Below, one piece after another: positions 1 to 11,946 of a stretch of DNA of 64,000 bases; position 1 is the first letter of the stretch, and each line of letters begins with the position of its first letter. Under the pieces are notes generated by a model. The model saw only the letters and a list, made by a program, of their open reading frames with translations, ran no database searches and was not told the origin of the DNA. The stretch is from Baylisascaris procyonis (Eukaryota; Nematoda; Chromadorea; Rhabditida; Ascarididae): assembly GCA_037389465.1 (NCBI GenBank), contig JAZARR010000095.1, positions 1,870,001 through 1,934,000 of the forward strand, written 5' to 3'. The position numbers and the translations under genes were made by a program.

Positions 1-455
1 TTTTTTGATGTTCATTATTTATTTTATTATTTCTCTTACGTTATTTGGGCATACATGCTTTCAATGACACCCCTCCCCCTTTTCCCCCTCCCCTGTCAAC
101 CTGAAATTATTTTCGAAAAATTTTTAGTGAAATTTATATGTATCGTTTTGAACAAACCATCTCAAATTCAACCATATCCTATAATAGATTTTATTTGTTG
201 CTCAACTCATCGCTATATAAAGAATAAGAATTCCATAAATTTTTATAAAACTATGATGACTCAATATTTTAGATTATGATATCTCAATTTGTATTTAATA
301 ATCTACGCTAAATTGTTTTATTATAATATATTACTAGTATAAAATCATATGAATTTCTGTCATTCATTATGCAGCATTAATAAACGGCATGAAGACGTGC
401 AATCTTTTTATGTAATCATTCAAATATTGGCACTGAAAGAGACATCTTATGGAAA

Positions 456-457
<2 letters not shown>

Positions 458-499
<42 letters not shown>
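458..499. repeat. (TA)n microsatellite
   Basis: Uninterrupted alternating AT dinucleotides over about 42 bp. Confidence 0.95.
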
Positions 500-502
<3 letters not shown>

Positions 503-3256
503 CATATTAAATTATAGGATACAGGGATATGCATCGTTCGAAAGTATCAATGAATGGGGGATGCAAAATGAGTGAACAAAGAAGAGAATAACCATCGATG
601 CGCTTGCAAGTTGCATTCTCCTTTGCACGTCTATCGGCTTTTATTTAATGAAACACTCAATCACTTCAAGCATCCTGAATGTTCAGTTATCTTCAAGAAA
701 ATCCACAAAATAAATCAATTCTAAAACTAGAAACTCGTAAATAATCGCTAAGTAAATAATGACTGAATGGTTAAAAGCCCTTTTTTATTGTAAAACAATG
801 ATTTAGGAATTGTGAAAACTATTTTCGACATTTTTCAGCCAAGAAAAAAAAAACTCCAAGTTTCTCTCCTCTTCATAATTGTATAGAATGCTCGAATTTT
901 TTTTTTTTAATCTAATTCAAATGAGGCAGAAATTTCAAAATTTCCAAATTATACTTTTCTAAATTTTAGTGCTCTATTTTAAATTTTCTTTAAAAAAAAT
1001 TCCCATTTTCAAAAATTTTAAAAAAATATTTCAATTCATAAATGATCCAAATTAAAGAAATATATTGATTTTTTTTTGTTTGATGACATATAGCATTACC
1101 TTACTAAGCGACATTCCCACGATCAACTTGGCGGAAATGTAAATATTTGTTTACGAAACATTGTGATGCTATTGACCTCTGCAAACATTTTTCAAGTGTG
1201 TTTCGGCATTTTTATTGTCACATCTCAGTTATACTTCTCATTCGATTTGCATTCTATATAGTTGTAACTTTTGATCAATAAAGTGATCAAAAGTATGCAC
1301 TCGATATTGATATGCCAACAAAATGATTATTCGACGATCGATAAATTTTTTTTTTAAATTCTATCACTGCCAAAAAATAAAATACACGCGCACAACAAGA
1401 TTGAATGAATAGAAAATGTTTTCTCCCTCAAATTTGACAAATAAAAATAAAATAATTGGCAAAAGAGAAAATATATTCATGATTGAAAATATTTAATAAA
1501 TACATTTTAATAGATAAAATTTTAGAAGTGTTTTATTGATATTATTAGTACAATATCAAGGATTGTGAATGAATTATTGAAAATGAAATACACTTCCGGT
1601 GGGATTTTAAGCGAACAGTGGGCAAAAATATCAGAGATAAAATCAACTGGTGGAAAGAAATAGAAAAAATATTTTCAAATTTTCTTCGAATTACCGGAAA
1701 CGTTTTCTACTGATTTTCAAAAAAACAAAGCAAACAAATATATTTTCGAATATAATATTTGAGAATTTTATGCATTCATTGATTATTTTAGAACCTTTAC
1801 AATGGGCCTCTACATGACTCTTATAAATTATGTAGTTAAAAATTGCTTCGAAATGAGGCTAAATATATTTTTGAAAGCGAAGAGATTTTCTTATTATTTC
1901 AATTTTCTTTGTATAAATTGGAAAACTCAATTTTTTCAGTTGAAAAATTGAAGTGGAAATGAAAAAAAAGGAAATGAGTTGGAAAACTCATTGAAATGTT
2001 CGAATTCACTACAGATGATCGATATTTAGTCGTTTCCATAGTCAATCCTGAAAAGATTTCAATTGGCGATCACTGAATCGAAAAGAAATAAATCCAGATA
2101 TGACGATGAGATCAACAGCGCACTACAGAAATTTTTTAACACAACCACAAAGCAGACGAATTCCTTTCGTAATTCAATGCTACTTCACTTTTCGTTAATT
2201 TGTATAATTAGCACAATCAATTGAATCGATGTGTTGAAAATTTTCTTGCAATAAACGTAGAAAATAGATCAAAATTGTTCTCAGATTAGGCTTTATTTCA
2301 AGTAATAATAAAAATAATAAAAATAAAAATAAAAATCCTCATTTATGCAATAAACTAGAAAATTTTCAGAAACTAATATCTCAATTTTTATGCAAGAAAA
2401 TGTGTTACTTTATCGTATCGATGAAGTAAAGAAGAAAATATTTCATCAATCTTCTCGAAAAAAATTCCTTTTTTTTATCACTTTTTTCGGGAAAAAAATT
2501 CTCAAAAATAGCGTTAGTTTTATTTAGGTATTTCATTAGAAATATGCCGTAATTTATTGAAATAACAAAACGGCAACGTTACCATTGAAAATGAAAACTA
2601 TTAGAAACAAAAATTGATGCTAGAAAAAGTGTAATAATGCGACAAAATCTTCCTAATTTTCCACTATCCTCATAAAAATGACCAATATTTAATGGTCAGT
2701 TTAAATTTGAATTGTTAACTCTTAAAAATGTCATGCTGGTTTACTTGGAAAAAAAAGATGAATTCATCGATCGACGGAAGTATTTGCACTCATAGAAAAT
2801 GAGAATAAAATGATAAAAATGAATACAACTATTCGAAACACTTGAAAATTAAGTGAAAATGCAAATTTAATACAAATGACACATCGCAATATACTTGTGT
2901 AGGGAATTGATACCACAATGGGGAAATCATTTATGTTCGACAGTTTGTATCGTTGAACGGCTATTTCAAGTCCGATACACAATCACAGTAAATGATATTT
3001 CATTAATTAAAAAATAAATTACAAATATTTATTCATTTATTAATGAAGTATTATAAAGTATGGAAAAAAGAAGTGAATGCGTTATTGGTAACGAGGTGAT
3101 GAACTACAGTAAAAGTATTGCATGAGCGAAACAGTAAACTAAAACAGTAGTAAAGCTAGAACTATATTTTACAACAAACTATGATATATTGAAATGATAC
3201 TGCTATTAGTCCTAGGCTATTCGACCATTCTCCTATGTGAAAGATGAGAGAAATCG

Positions 3257-3324
3257 ACATATAAATGAGCCAAGACATAAATGAGCCAAGACGCAAATGA
3301 GCCAAGTCATAAACGAGTCAAGCA
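3257..3324. repeat. 16-bp minisatellite, about four copies
   Basis: The unit ACATAAATGAGCCAAG occurs about four times in tandem. Substitutions increase toward the right end, where ATAAACGAGTCAAG is the last recognisable copy. Non-coding. Confidence 0.8.
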
Positions 3325-4705
3325 ATTCGATTATTTAAGCACAATTAATTTATTTTTTCCAACTTATATTATTTATTAAGCATGATATGAATTAGTCGGC
3401 AATTTCGATCAGAATTATTATTGATTGATCAAAGCGATATGCACAAATAACAATCGGCTCAAATATAGCTTCATTTAATATTGAAATAAGTGATTGAAGC
3501 TAAAGACATATTGATGAGTCTATATAAACAATAGAAAGTATTGAAATGTTACCGGCTGTTCTCCAATTTCCCTCACTCTGTGTAATAATTCAAAAATTCA
3601 CTGCAGATTAGGAAGATTAGTACTACAGTAATTGAAATATAGCCCCAGGTACAGCGATTTGCATGTAAAATAGAATTGTTGAGATGATGGTGAGTAAATT
3701 GTGTGACTTCTATAGTTTTTGAAGGAAAAAAATTTCGAGTTGTTGTCTTTCATGAAAAAGTTTTTTTCTCTCATATAGATCGATTATTCATTCAGAAGGC
3801 GAATATCGCCAATTCATTGATATTTTTCTTAACAAACATCTCATAGGGATTTCCACCTACTCGTTATCACAAAAATTATTGAAATCTTTTTAAATTTTCA
3901 AATTAAATGAAAATTTTCCTAAATTAAAGAATTGAAAGTTTCAAAAAAAAAAACTTTTTCGGGCAAAAAAAAATTTACGTATTACAAGATGATTGTTGCG
4001 TTGTGATGGGTTATTCAGAAGTATGTCGACATTCACAACAACGACTGTTTATGTTTAGTGAATTGGATTTTTTTAGTCGACATCATCGATCATTCATACT
4101 CAATTACATGTTCAATTTGTCATTCCCAAGAGTCAGTTGTGAGTTGTTGGCCGTTCCTTCACCTCAAAAACAATCGTTTTGAGAGAGGGAACGATATAGT
4201 TGCCGAAAAATAACATTTTCATTTCTTGACTTTTCAAGATTTCATCAATTATTGAGTTAGTGAATTGAGAGTGAAATAGGTGAGTTGAGGGAGATCAAGC
4301 TTTTTCTGGAGTTATAGCTCGAGCTTTTGAATGGTTGCGCAAAGAATGGTGGCACTCTTTAGTCATTGGAAAGATTCTTAACAAGCGACTCTTAATAATG
4401 GTTGCAATATACAATTGATCTATAATATAGCGTACTTCATGTGTTTAATGTAGCTTTATTTACTATACTCCTACTGCAGTAGTTTGCAATTGGCCTAGTA
4501 TTTCGACTAGAATCACTCCCAGGTAATTTTTTTAAAGAATCCTAGTCGATCCCATGCCAACCCCCTCGCCCTATCTGCCTGCCTTTTTTCTCAAAGGGAA
4601 TTTATACATTCGCCTATGGCAAGAATAGAAATTAAGCGACCGTCAAAGATCGCCTCAGGGTGATTTCTATACAAAAGGGTTACAAAAGACCTATCGAAAC
4701 TATAC

Positions 4706-4706
<1 letters not shown>

Positions 4707-4764
<58 letters not shown>
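4707..4764. repeat. (TA)n microsatellite
   Basis: About 58 bp of uninterrupted alternating TA. Confidence 0.95.
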
Positions 4765-4770
<6 letters not shown>

Positions 4771-5255
4771 TAATAACTAATAGAAAAGATTCCTGCTTAG
4801 ATCATCCATAATCTGTTGCAAATGTCTACTATTATGGCGTTACCTTTTAGCCCTGTATGTTTTATCAGTAAGCAGTAGGAGGATGTATTTATTTAGCTAT
4901 TTATACGTTCAATGTTTCGTATTTTGACGTTGCAATTGCACAAAATATAAGAATTTCTTACATAATATACACAAAAAATCCGCTATTATACATAAAGAAT
5001 GATTTAAAATATATAATTTTAGTTATGTGTCACGAAATAAACAACTTTTAGGCATATTTAATGCCAACAGATTGTCCACTAATCTTCTTATTCGCAAAAT
5101 TTAACGCGAAAATTGGCAATTTCGTTTTTCTTCGACGAGCTGAATGCAAATGATTGCTTTTCATCCATGATTGATTCATGAGCAATCCCATAGTGATGTA
5201 AAGAAGCTGCAATTATGTTCGCTCTTGTTCCTGCCGATTATGCAAGAATTTGGAC

Positions 5256-5257
<2 letters not shown>

Positions 5258-5349
<92 letters not shown>
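5258..5349. repeat. (TA)n microsatellite, longest in window
   Basis: About 92 bp of perfect alternating TA. It is self-complementary and could extrude as a cruciform. Confidence 0.95.
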
Positions 5350-5352
<3 letters not shown>

Positions 5353-6955
5353 CTTCAATAGAAGAATTTCTGGATGAAATCCTGAATTTCTACGTCTAAC
5401 TTTCTCCATCTTTTTCAAATATTTTTTTTCGTAACAGTTTTATATGATGCTAGAATCATTCATAATATTCATATGTATTTTCTCTAATCAAACGCTCCAT
5501 AATAGTGATAGTATTTGTTATGCGGAATGAGACTAAAGAAACGGAGAGAAAGGAAGGTGGATATAAAATTAAATATTCAATAAACATTTCTATTATACTT
5601 GGTCATCTGGGAATTAAATTAAGTCTGAGAATTTTGGGAAGCAATTTAAAATTTTTGAGTTAATTATTTGATGCTTTAGGCTCTAATTTCTTTCACTAAA
5701 TATTCATATTTCTCTATTGTTTTCTCACTGAAGATCTATATTATGAAAGATTCATAAAAGTTTTGCTTCACCTCGTTGTTGGCTTTTATAAATGCGTTTT
5801 CTATACTAACATAACCAACCATAGGTCAAGTTTTTTTTTTCTTTGAGAAAAACAATTTAAGGTGGATAGATTGGATCGAATCAATTATGTCAATGTGGTC
5901 AAAATTGTATTTATTGGTGAACATCAGGGCTCATGTTTTTGGCCATTTTGGCCGATCAAAATTTTCCCCTTGTAAAATTATAATTACAATTGTATTTACG
6001 AATTTCTATTTATGAATATAGGTTCTTCTCCAGGCACCATACGTAAGAAGTTTTATTCCTCAATTTAAAAAAATTTTTCGTTAAACCATTCATTAGTTGC
6101 TTTGTCTGCAGAATATAATAAATTTTTTTCGACATCGATTTACCATATTTTTGTGTTTATAAGCCCCCCCTCGTCTCTATAAAACCTTCTCGACAAGTCG
6201 TGTGAATAATATCAGCTTACCTCTTCAATAAATGCTCGCTATGTGGAAAAGAAACCTCTCTTCAAACGATTCCGTTAAACGGTGCATCGATTTTGGATAA
6301 TTGCTAGCAACGTTTAGATGATGCATTCTTAACGATATAGAAAGGAAAAATTCAGTGGAAAAATACTAAAGCAATAAGAGAATTGCGCTAAAGAAATTAC
6401 TATACAAAAAGAGAATAGTCATTTAAAAAAAAAAAAGGCGACAAAACATTTCAATCAAATTATTAATACCAGCTACCTTAATTAGAGAATTTGTGATATA
6501 AATCTGATGCCAACCCAATATAAACCTAATATAAACCTTATTTGTTTAGTATGATATTGTGATTTGATAAAAGGATATCAAGGCAAGCCTATGATATGAT
6601 ACTACAATCATATATCTTATCATATGATGTTATCATACAATAATACAACAAATATGATATCATAGAAATATTAATACAACAAAATGCATAATTATTGATG
6701 CAAATCTAATTAGAGAAAATTGATATATAGAATGCTTATTTCAAATCGAATATTAAATGATTACAAAAATATTATAATTATTTTTTTGCCTCTCATCGGC
6801 ATTTGTTTCAAAATTGTAATCATATTATTTCAATGAAAAAAAAAGAAAGCAAATAGGATAGAAAAATATTTAAGTTTTTATTTTCATACCTTTATTTCTT
6901 ACCTTCATAATCAAAGGTAATATAAAATTATTTTGTTGAAATATACAAACGTATG

Positions 6956-7019
6956 CATATAGGTACAATAGTTTTTGGATATGACCATGTAATGCGTCGA
7001 GTACAGATGGAATAATCAT
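6956..7019 (+). repeat. Left inverted arm of the Penelope-like relic
   Basis: Reverse complement of the right arm at 7641-7704. Identity is perfect over the inner 58 bp (6962-7019), with a single mismatch in the outer extension. The high identity of the arms contrasts with the frameshifted coding relic between them. Confidence 0.85.
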
Positions 7020-7033
7020 CTAAATATGTTATT

Positions 7034-7395
7034 TGTCCCACTAATAATCTAGGGGACTGTTGCATGAAAGATGTTGTCTACTCTATTCGTTGTTGTGCAT
7101 GTGATTCTTTGTATATTGGTGAAACGGGCCGCTTCCTGCATGAGCGCATTAGAGAGCACGTGTTAAGCATGTCATCACCACTATCTCGATCATATGCTGC
7201 ATGCCCGATGGCCAAGCATGTTGCCGAGGTCACAACCTTGAGGCTACTAACATTGTGGTCGAAATACTTGCTCGTGGCAAAGGCACGCCAATCCGCAAGA
7301 TAAGGGAAGCTCACCTCATAAACGCTCCAATGTCACAGATTAACGGCTGTGTCGAATTATCCAACCTCACTAATCTTCTCTCTCGGGAACTCTAA
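7034..7395 (+). pseudogene. GIY-YIG endonuclease domain, frameshifted (Penelope-like)
   Basis: The first frame reads CPTNNLGDCCMKDVVYSI and then RCCACDSLYIGETGRFLHER. This shows a cysteine-rich lead-in, a YIGETGR core and the following R..EH helix (REHV), as in the endonuclease domain of Penelope-like element polyproteins. Near 7230 the frame shifts by one base. The second frame continues HNLEATNIVVEILARGKG and runs to a TAA at 7393-7395. The domain would normally nick target DNA for retrotransposition. With a frameshift and no reverse transcriptase upstream, this copy cannot encode a working protein. The start is a truncation point, not a true initiator. Confidence 0.7.
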
Positions 7396-7441
7396 AACCT
7401 TTATTTTTCCTTTTTTTTCTTTTTTTTATTTCCTTTCCGTC

Positions 7442-7443
<2 letters not shown>

Positions 7444-7493
<50 letters not shown>
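7444..7493. repeat. (TA)n microsatellite inside the retroelement relic
   Basis: About 50 bp of alternating TA, 49 bp after the stop codon of the endonuclease relic. Confidence 0.95.
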
Positions 7494-7500
<7 letters not shown>

Positions 7501-7613
7501 ACCCTCCTTCTCACTACCGTTCATATCACACCTGTTTGAAACCCCTCCGAGTCTATGAAACGTACAAAGTGTATTTTATGTGATGAATTTTCAGCTTGGT
7601 TGCTATGAATATG

Positions 7614-7636
7614 GCTGAAAGAGCCGAAACGTCAGC
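7614..7636 (+). other. Short hairpin with GCCGAAACGTC tail of the retroelement
   Basis: GGCT-GAAAG-AGCC forms a 4-bp stem with a 5-nt loop and is followed directly by GAAACGTC. Sequences of this shape, with a hairpin before GAAAC, occur in the terminal region of Penelope-like elements, some of which carry hammerhead ribozymes. The hammerhead CUGAUGA core is not intact here, so I do not call a ribozyme. Confidence 0.35.
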
Positions 7637-7640
7637 ATAA

Positions 7641-7704
7641 ATGATTATTCCATCTGTACTCGACGCATTACATGGTCATATCCAAAAACTATTGTACCAA
7701 TATG
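7641..7704 (-). repeat. Right inverted arm of the Penelope-like relic
   Basis: Inverted partner of 6956-7019. The 58-bp core at 7641-7698 matches perfectly on the opposite strand. Confidence 0.85.
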
Positions 7705-8811
7705 TCTATCGATCATGCGTCTGCGAAACAACAGTGTTACTGCTCATATTCGTATGCACATAATATGAAAACTCAGCACTCATATTTAATAAATCTTTTT
7801 TTGAATTTTTCTCACCACGTAAATTTCTACGAAAACGTATTAATGTAACGTTATATTTATGCGTTTCCATTTATATATATTTGATGACATATATATTTAT
7901 GCGTTTATTTATATATTAATGTAATATTATATTTATTATATTTTTATTTATGCGTTTATATATTTATATATATTTGGTTGCGCACGTCTGTGTGTGTGTG
8001 TCTGTCTACCTATATGGATGTTTACGTACTCGCTAATTTCATCCGACTAGTCATAATGAAATTCGGTGAATGCAATTTGAATTTTAAGATGAAACCATTA
8101 TGGGAATTTCTCTAGGACTTATCGTCTTCTATACGACCTTACTATACTACTACTATTTATTTATTAAAAAGTCATGAAATATGTAAGTCACTTTCACTTC
8201 GAGAGCTGGTTCAGTGCTAAATAAAATGCAAATTTTCTCTATGAAGATAGTTTTTACAAAATAGATCACATATGCAATAAAGCGTTACAAATTTGTTGGA
8301 AATATGACACTCTTAAATGGTGTTATCTCTATGGCTACGTGAACGGATATACTCTAGCTAATAACCGTATACTACCGTATGCTTATGGCAAGTAGTTCAA
8401 AGTGATGGCTAAAGATACTATCATCGAGATTTACAACATTTTAAGCTGATATACTAAAATTTGAAAATTTTATGCGTCGAAATTTGCATATATTTTGCGA
8501 TCGATAAGGTTGCACTAAACGTGAAAAGAATTTTTTTTTTAATTATCATTCTTAAGCAATAAAAAAATTTTGTTTTGGAGAAGAATATATCCCTTTCTTG
8601 AAATATTTTTCCGAATTATATATTAATATATGTATTGAAACAGATTAATTGAACAGTTGTAATTTAAATCTTTTAGAAATTCGACGTATTCATACTAAAC
8701 ATTTCGCCTCAATAAGCGATCATAGATCGCAAGATCATCCAATCTCTGTTTTATGTTTCACCTTCAGGCATAGCTGCAGCAATAATCTTCTCTGTGGTTT
8801 GAGATAAATAA

Positions 8812-8985
8812 GGGCAAAGATTTGAAGCTAGGTCAGCCAAATGTGTACGTGAGATTAGCCAAGTGTACAAACTTTGGACGCTTTATTGCGATCGGTTTCC
8901 TGAGGTCGTGCCGTTATCTGAGGTGATAGACACGGTGACGAATATTCCAAAAAAAGGCAAATATGCTATCTGTTTGATATCTTTT
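8812..8985 (+). other. Short open stretch with protein-like composition, unidentified
   Basis: After a TAA at 8809-8811 the frame is open for 58 codons to a TAA at 8986-8988. It includes VREISQVYKLWTLYCDRFPE and VVPLSEVIDTVTNIPKKGKY. The residue mix looks more like real protein than the AT-rich background, but there is no ATG near its start and I recognise no family. It could be a decayed exon, a transposon fragment or chance. Confidence 0.2.
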
Positions 8986-9161
8986 TAAATCGTAACAAAT
9001 CGTGTAAGAAAAACGGTTGAATCAGAGATTGTATGTTGCACGATAAAACATAAATATAAATATTTATATTTCAATAAACGCAAAAGCTTTCTTTAAAAGA
9101 TTTACACATCTTAAATGTGTTTCCTTTACATTTGCGTCTCTTTTTTTTAATATTATATATG

Positions 9162-9162
<1 letters not shown>

Positions 9163-9230
<68 letters not shown>

Positions 9231-9234
9231 TATA
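9163..9234. repeat. (TA)n microsatellite, interrupted
   Basis: Alternating TA with one internal TG interruption near 9211. Confidence 0.9.
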
Positions 9235-11842
9235 AAATATTTTATATATAGGTGTATATTTTTATATATATTTTTCTAGTGTAGTTTTGTTCAATTTTTT
9301 AATGGGTTTAAACGATCATTGTTACGTATTAATTAATTCCATTATAATTCAGTTATCAATTTGCATTCAATTATTCGTTCCTATTTTGTATTGAAAGTAC
9401 TTCCTCACATCTTTATAATGTAGACGATGAGGAAACGTCAATACTGTATGTATGTGTATGTGTGTGTGTCTGTTTGTCTGCGTGTCTGTCCGAAAGTTTC
9501 AATTCTTCGAAAACAACTAAGATCAAAGTCTCTAAAACTTAATTCAAAAACAAATTGACACCAAAATGTATCATTGCAACAATGAAAGAAAAAAATTCCT
9601 CTACGCCGCTTCATTGCTCATATGTTGAACGATTCGATGAGGTTTAACTATCGAAGATCGAATTAAGAAAGAATATTGTTGAAATAGAAAGTAACGGGTT
9701 ATTTAAGCGGACAAATCCACCAATAGTTTCGACGAAATAATTTATTTTGTAATCGACAAAGAATCGACCTCTCTACCGTTCATCAAATCGGCACCTTTTA
9801 ATTATAATATCCTAATATTTGGATTACTGGCATGTTACTTGAAATGTTTCTCGACTTTAGATCGTTTTGACTATTGAAAAATTTCATGGAGATTATGAAA
9901 TACCTAAAATGAATACGCAGTAATAAATTTTAAAAACCGGATAAATCCGAAAACCGGACAATTTAGAGAACCGGTAAAATCTGAAAACCGGATGAGTTAA
10001 ACAAAATGAGAGTAACAAGATGAAAGCAGCAGGGTCATCGATTAAACTATTTGTATACGAATGCTCCGGATCGAATATTTTGAAACATAAGATCGAGGTT
10101 CAAGTCCTACTGCTTCCCACATTAGATTTTTACTGTCTTAAATATTTATTTAAAAAACTTTTTTATGAAGAAGTTAAAATTAAATCATCAAATAACATTT
10201 TTTTGGAATTTTAGGGATTGAATGATAGCCGCATAACTTGAAATTCATCTTATGTTAATTTTATGTCCTCCACGTTTGTTAGCTTTATGAATTGAGAGCC
10301 GTTTAAATTTACACATCTTCGAATGTGCTTTCCTAGAGAAAAGCACATACTGCGCAATAAAATTTCATGCTGTAATTTGTTGGAAATTGTCTTTTAAATA
10401 TGTTTATTTAACATTGTTCCTTGTCGGGGTGAGTCGGCTAATGTCTGTCGATATTGGATTGTCTGGCTTCTTTTTTTTGTTACATCATACTTGTCTGCCC
10501 CAACTCAAACAAACGCTCAAATTTATGGTCTATAGCAGCATAGCGGAAGCAAAGCGCACAAACATTGCGGCCGCGATGCGGGCGTGTCTCTGTGCGATGA
10601 ATCAACTAACGTGCAATAGGGGAGCGCCCTCTCGTCTATTCATCGACATTCTCATTTCGCTTGCCTGATGCATCGCTTTGAGGCCATTGTATCGGTTGGG
10701 TTGTTTTTCGATAATTGGGCAACAGCTGTGATCGAATGGATTATCCATATAATTGAATATTCTCCATCCCCGCCCTCCCTTCGGTCATAATAGCAATCGC
10801 CAAATGACCACTCATCACTGGTCATCACCTCATGTGCTTAATTTCATTTATTGCCTCTATATTTTTATTCATTGTTATTCTTTATACTACCGTATTTATT
10901 TGTTTTTAAATAAATGAAGGCTACAGTGCTCAACATTGTTAGTAGTATTAGCATCTGAAGCTCCAAACATTCGTCGTTGTCGTTGAATAGTTTTCGGTGA
11001 CCGCTGAAGCTCGAGAAGCCTTAATTAGCGATCAATTCTGAGTGAAATTTTCTCGACGTCGGCACCAGATAATAGCCTTCAAATTTCGCTCTTGAAACCG
11101 ACGAATTGTCATTGTCGGCCCCCCTCCCCTCCTTCCCCAAAATGCCACCTTTTTGAAAAATTTAAGACTTCCGATCGTGGATACTATATTTAAACCTTAA
11201 TATATATATTACTTGTACATTTTCTTGCCAACATATCTTGCTTATTTTTCGCAGGAAAATGACCATATATGACCAGTTGACGCAGTCCGACTGACCGATA
11301 TTCGATTGCCGATGTCATGACCGCTTAAAATCATAGTCAATTTTGACCACTGGTCAAAATTACAACCTGAATGAGAGGTAGTGAAAGTGACCTGAATGAA
11401 ATTCGTAAAAAATTCTTGAGGTATTCTATATATAATCGGGCGAAACAATACCATCTCATCTAACGTTTCCATAATCAATATACCTATTATTTAAAGTTAT
11501 AGTTTATTTTAGTGACATGTCCCTCTTTCCTCCTCCATTCCCCCTCTCCCCCCCCCAAATTTTTCTAGATGGTTGTTGTAATAAGTTACAATTACTACTG
11601 TAACTTATAGTGATGTGTCCTTGATTTGTTCGGTGAAATGCTTTAATGCAAACGTGTTCGTAATGTAAACGTATTTGTTGAATGTCGTTTCACTTGATAT
11701 AATGTGGTGCGATTGTGTGCTGTTTTGTTTGTTCGTTTTTTTTTTTTTTTTTTTGGTGAATTGCACAATAGGTTTTCATTTTGCATTAGTCATTTTATTA
11801 TTCATATGTGACACTTTCATTACATTATTAAATTTGCTTACA

Positions 11843-11946
11843 TTCGGCTGGCAATTAATTTACCTATATCCGGCTGGCAATTAATTTACCTATATTCGGC
11901 TGGCGATTAATTTACCTATATTCGGCTGGCAATTAACTTACCTTTG
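11843..11946. repeat. 26-bp minisatellite, four copies
   Basis: Four tandem 26-bp units begin with TTCGGCTGGCAATTAA and end with TTTACCTATA. Units 1-3 are nearly identical, and the fourth diverges at its end. Confidence 0.85.

Larger units (their letters stand above)
1..6955. other. AT-rich intergenic region, no gene recognised
   Basis: Nothing here reads as a gene. Only two short open frames exceed 60 codons (55-279 on + and 2764-2982 on -); both are low-complexity and neither resembles a protein family I know. The region is AT-rich with homopolymer A and T runs, three (TA)n tracts and one 16-bp minisatellite, which are listed separately. Around 6540-6670 there is a degenerate run of TATGATAT-like words. 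I saw no RNA gene, though I could not run a covariance search. Confidence 0.6.
6956..7704 (+). mobile_element. Penelope-like retroelement relic flanked by inverted arms
   Basis: A GIY-YIG endonuclease fragment sits between two inverted arms. Positions 6962-7019 are the exact reverse complement of 7641-7698 (58 bp), and similarity continues a few bases outward with one mismatch. The GIY-YIG type and the terminal GCCGAAACGTC word are, from general knowledge, typical of the 3' end of Penelope-like elements, whose copies often carry inverted or partial terminal repeats. No reverse-transcriptase part remains here, so this is a truncated copy. A (TA)n tract (7444-7493) lies between the coding relic and the right arm. 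An alternative reading is a small non-autonomous foldback element that captured the endonuclease fragment. Confidence 0.6.
7705..11842. other. Intergenic region, no intact gene recognised
   Basis: AT-rich DNA with one (TA)n tract, GTGTGT/TCTGTC-type low-complexity words near 7990 and 9450-9490, and a short AACCGG-rich cluster near 9935-10000. The stretch 10530-10680 is clearly richer in G+C and CpG than its surroundings and carries a 93-codon open frame ending at 10668. I could not identify that frame and do not call it a gene. A weak 58-codon open stretch at 8812-8985 is listed separately. Confidence 0.5.

Noticed and set aside
7610..7660. Active hammerhead ribozyme at the end of the Penelope-like relic
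   Set aside because: GAAAC is present but the CUGAUGA core is not (it reads CTGAAAG), and the stems do not pair as required.
10020..10130. tRNA-like B box (GGTTCAAGTCC near 10097) suggesting a tRNA gene
   Set aside because: The T stem pairs poorly (about three pairs), and no A box or acceptor stem could be found upstream.
10387..10668. 93-codon open frame as a gene
   Set aside because: No homology recognised and no supporting splice or flanking signal. Its GC-richer second half may explain the lack of stops.
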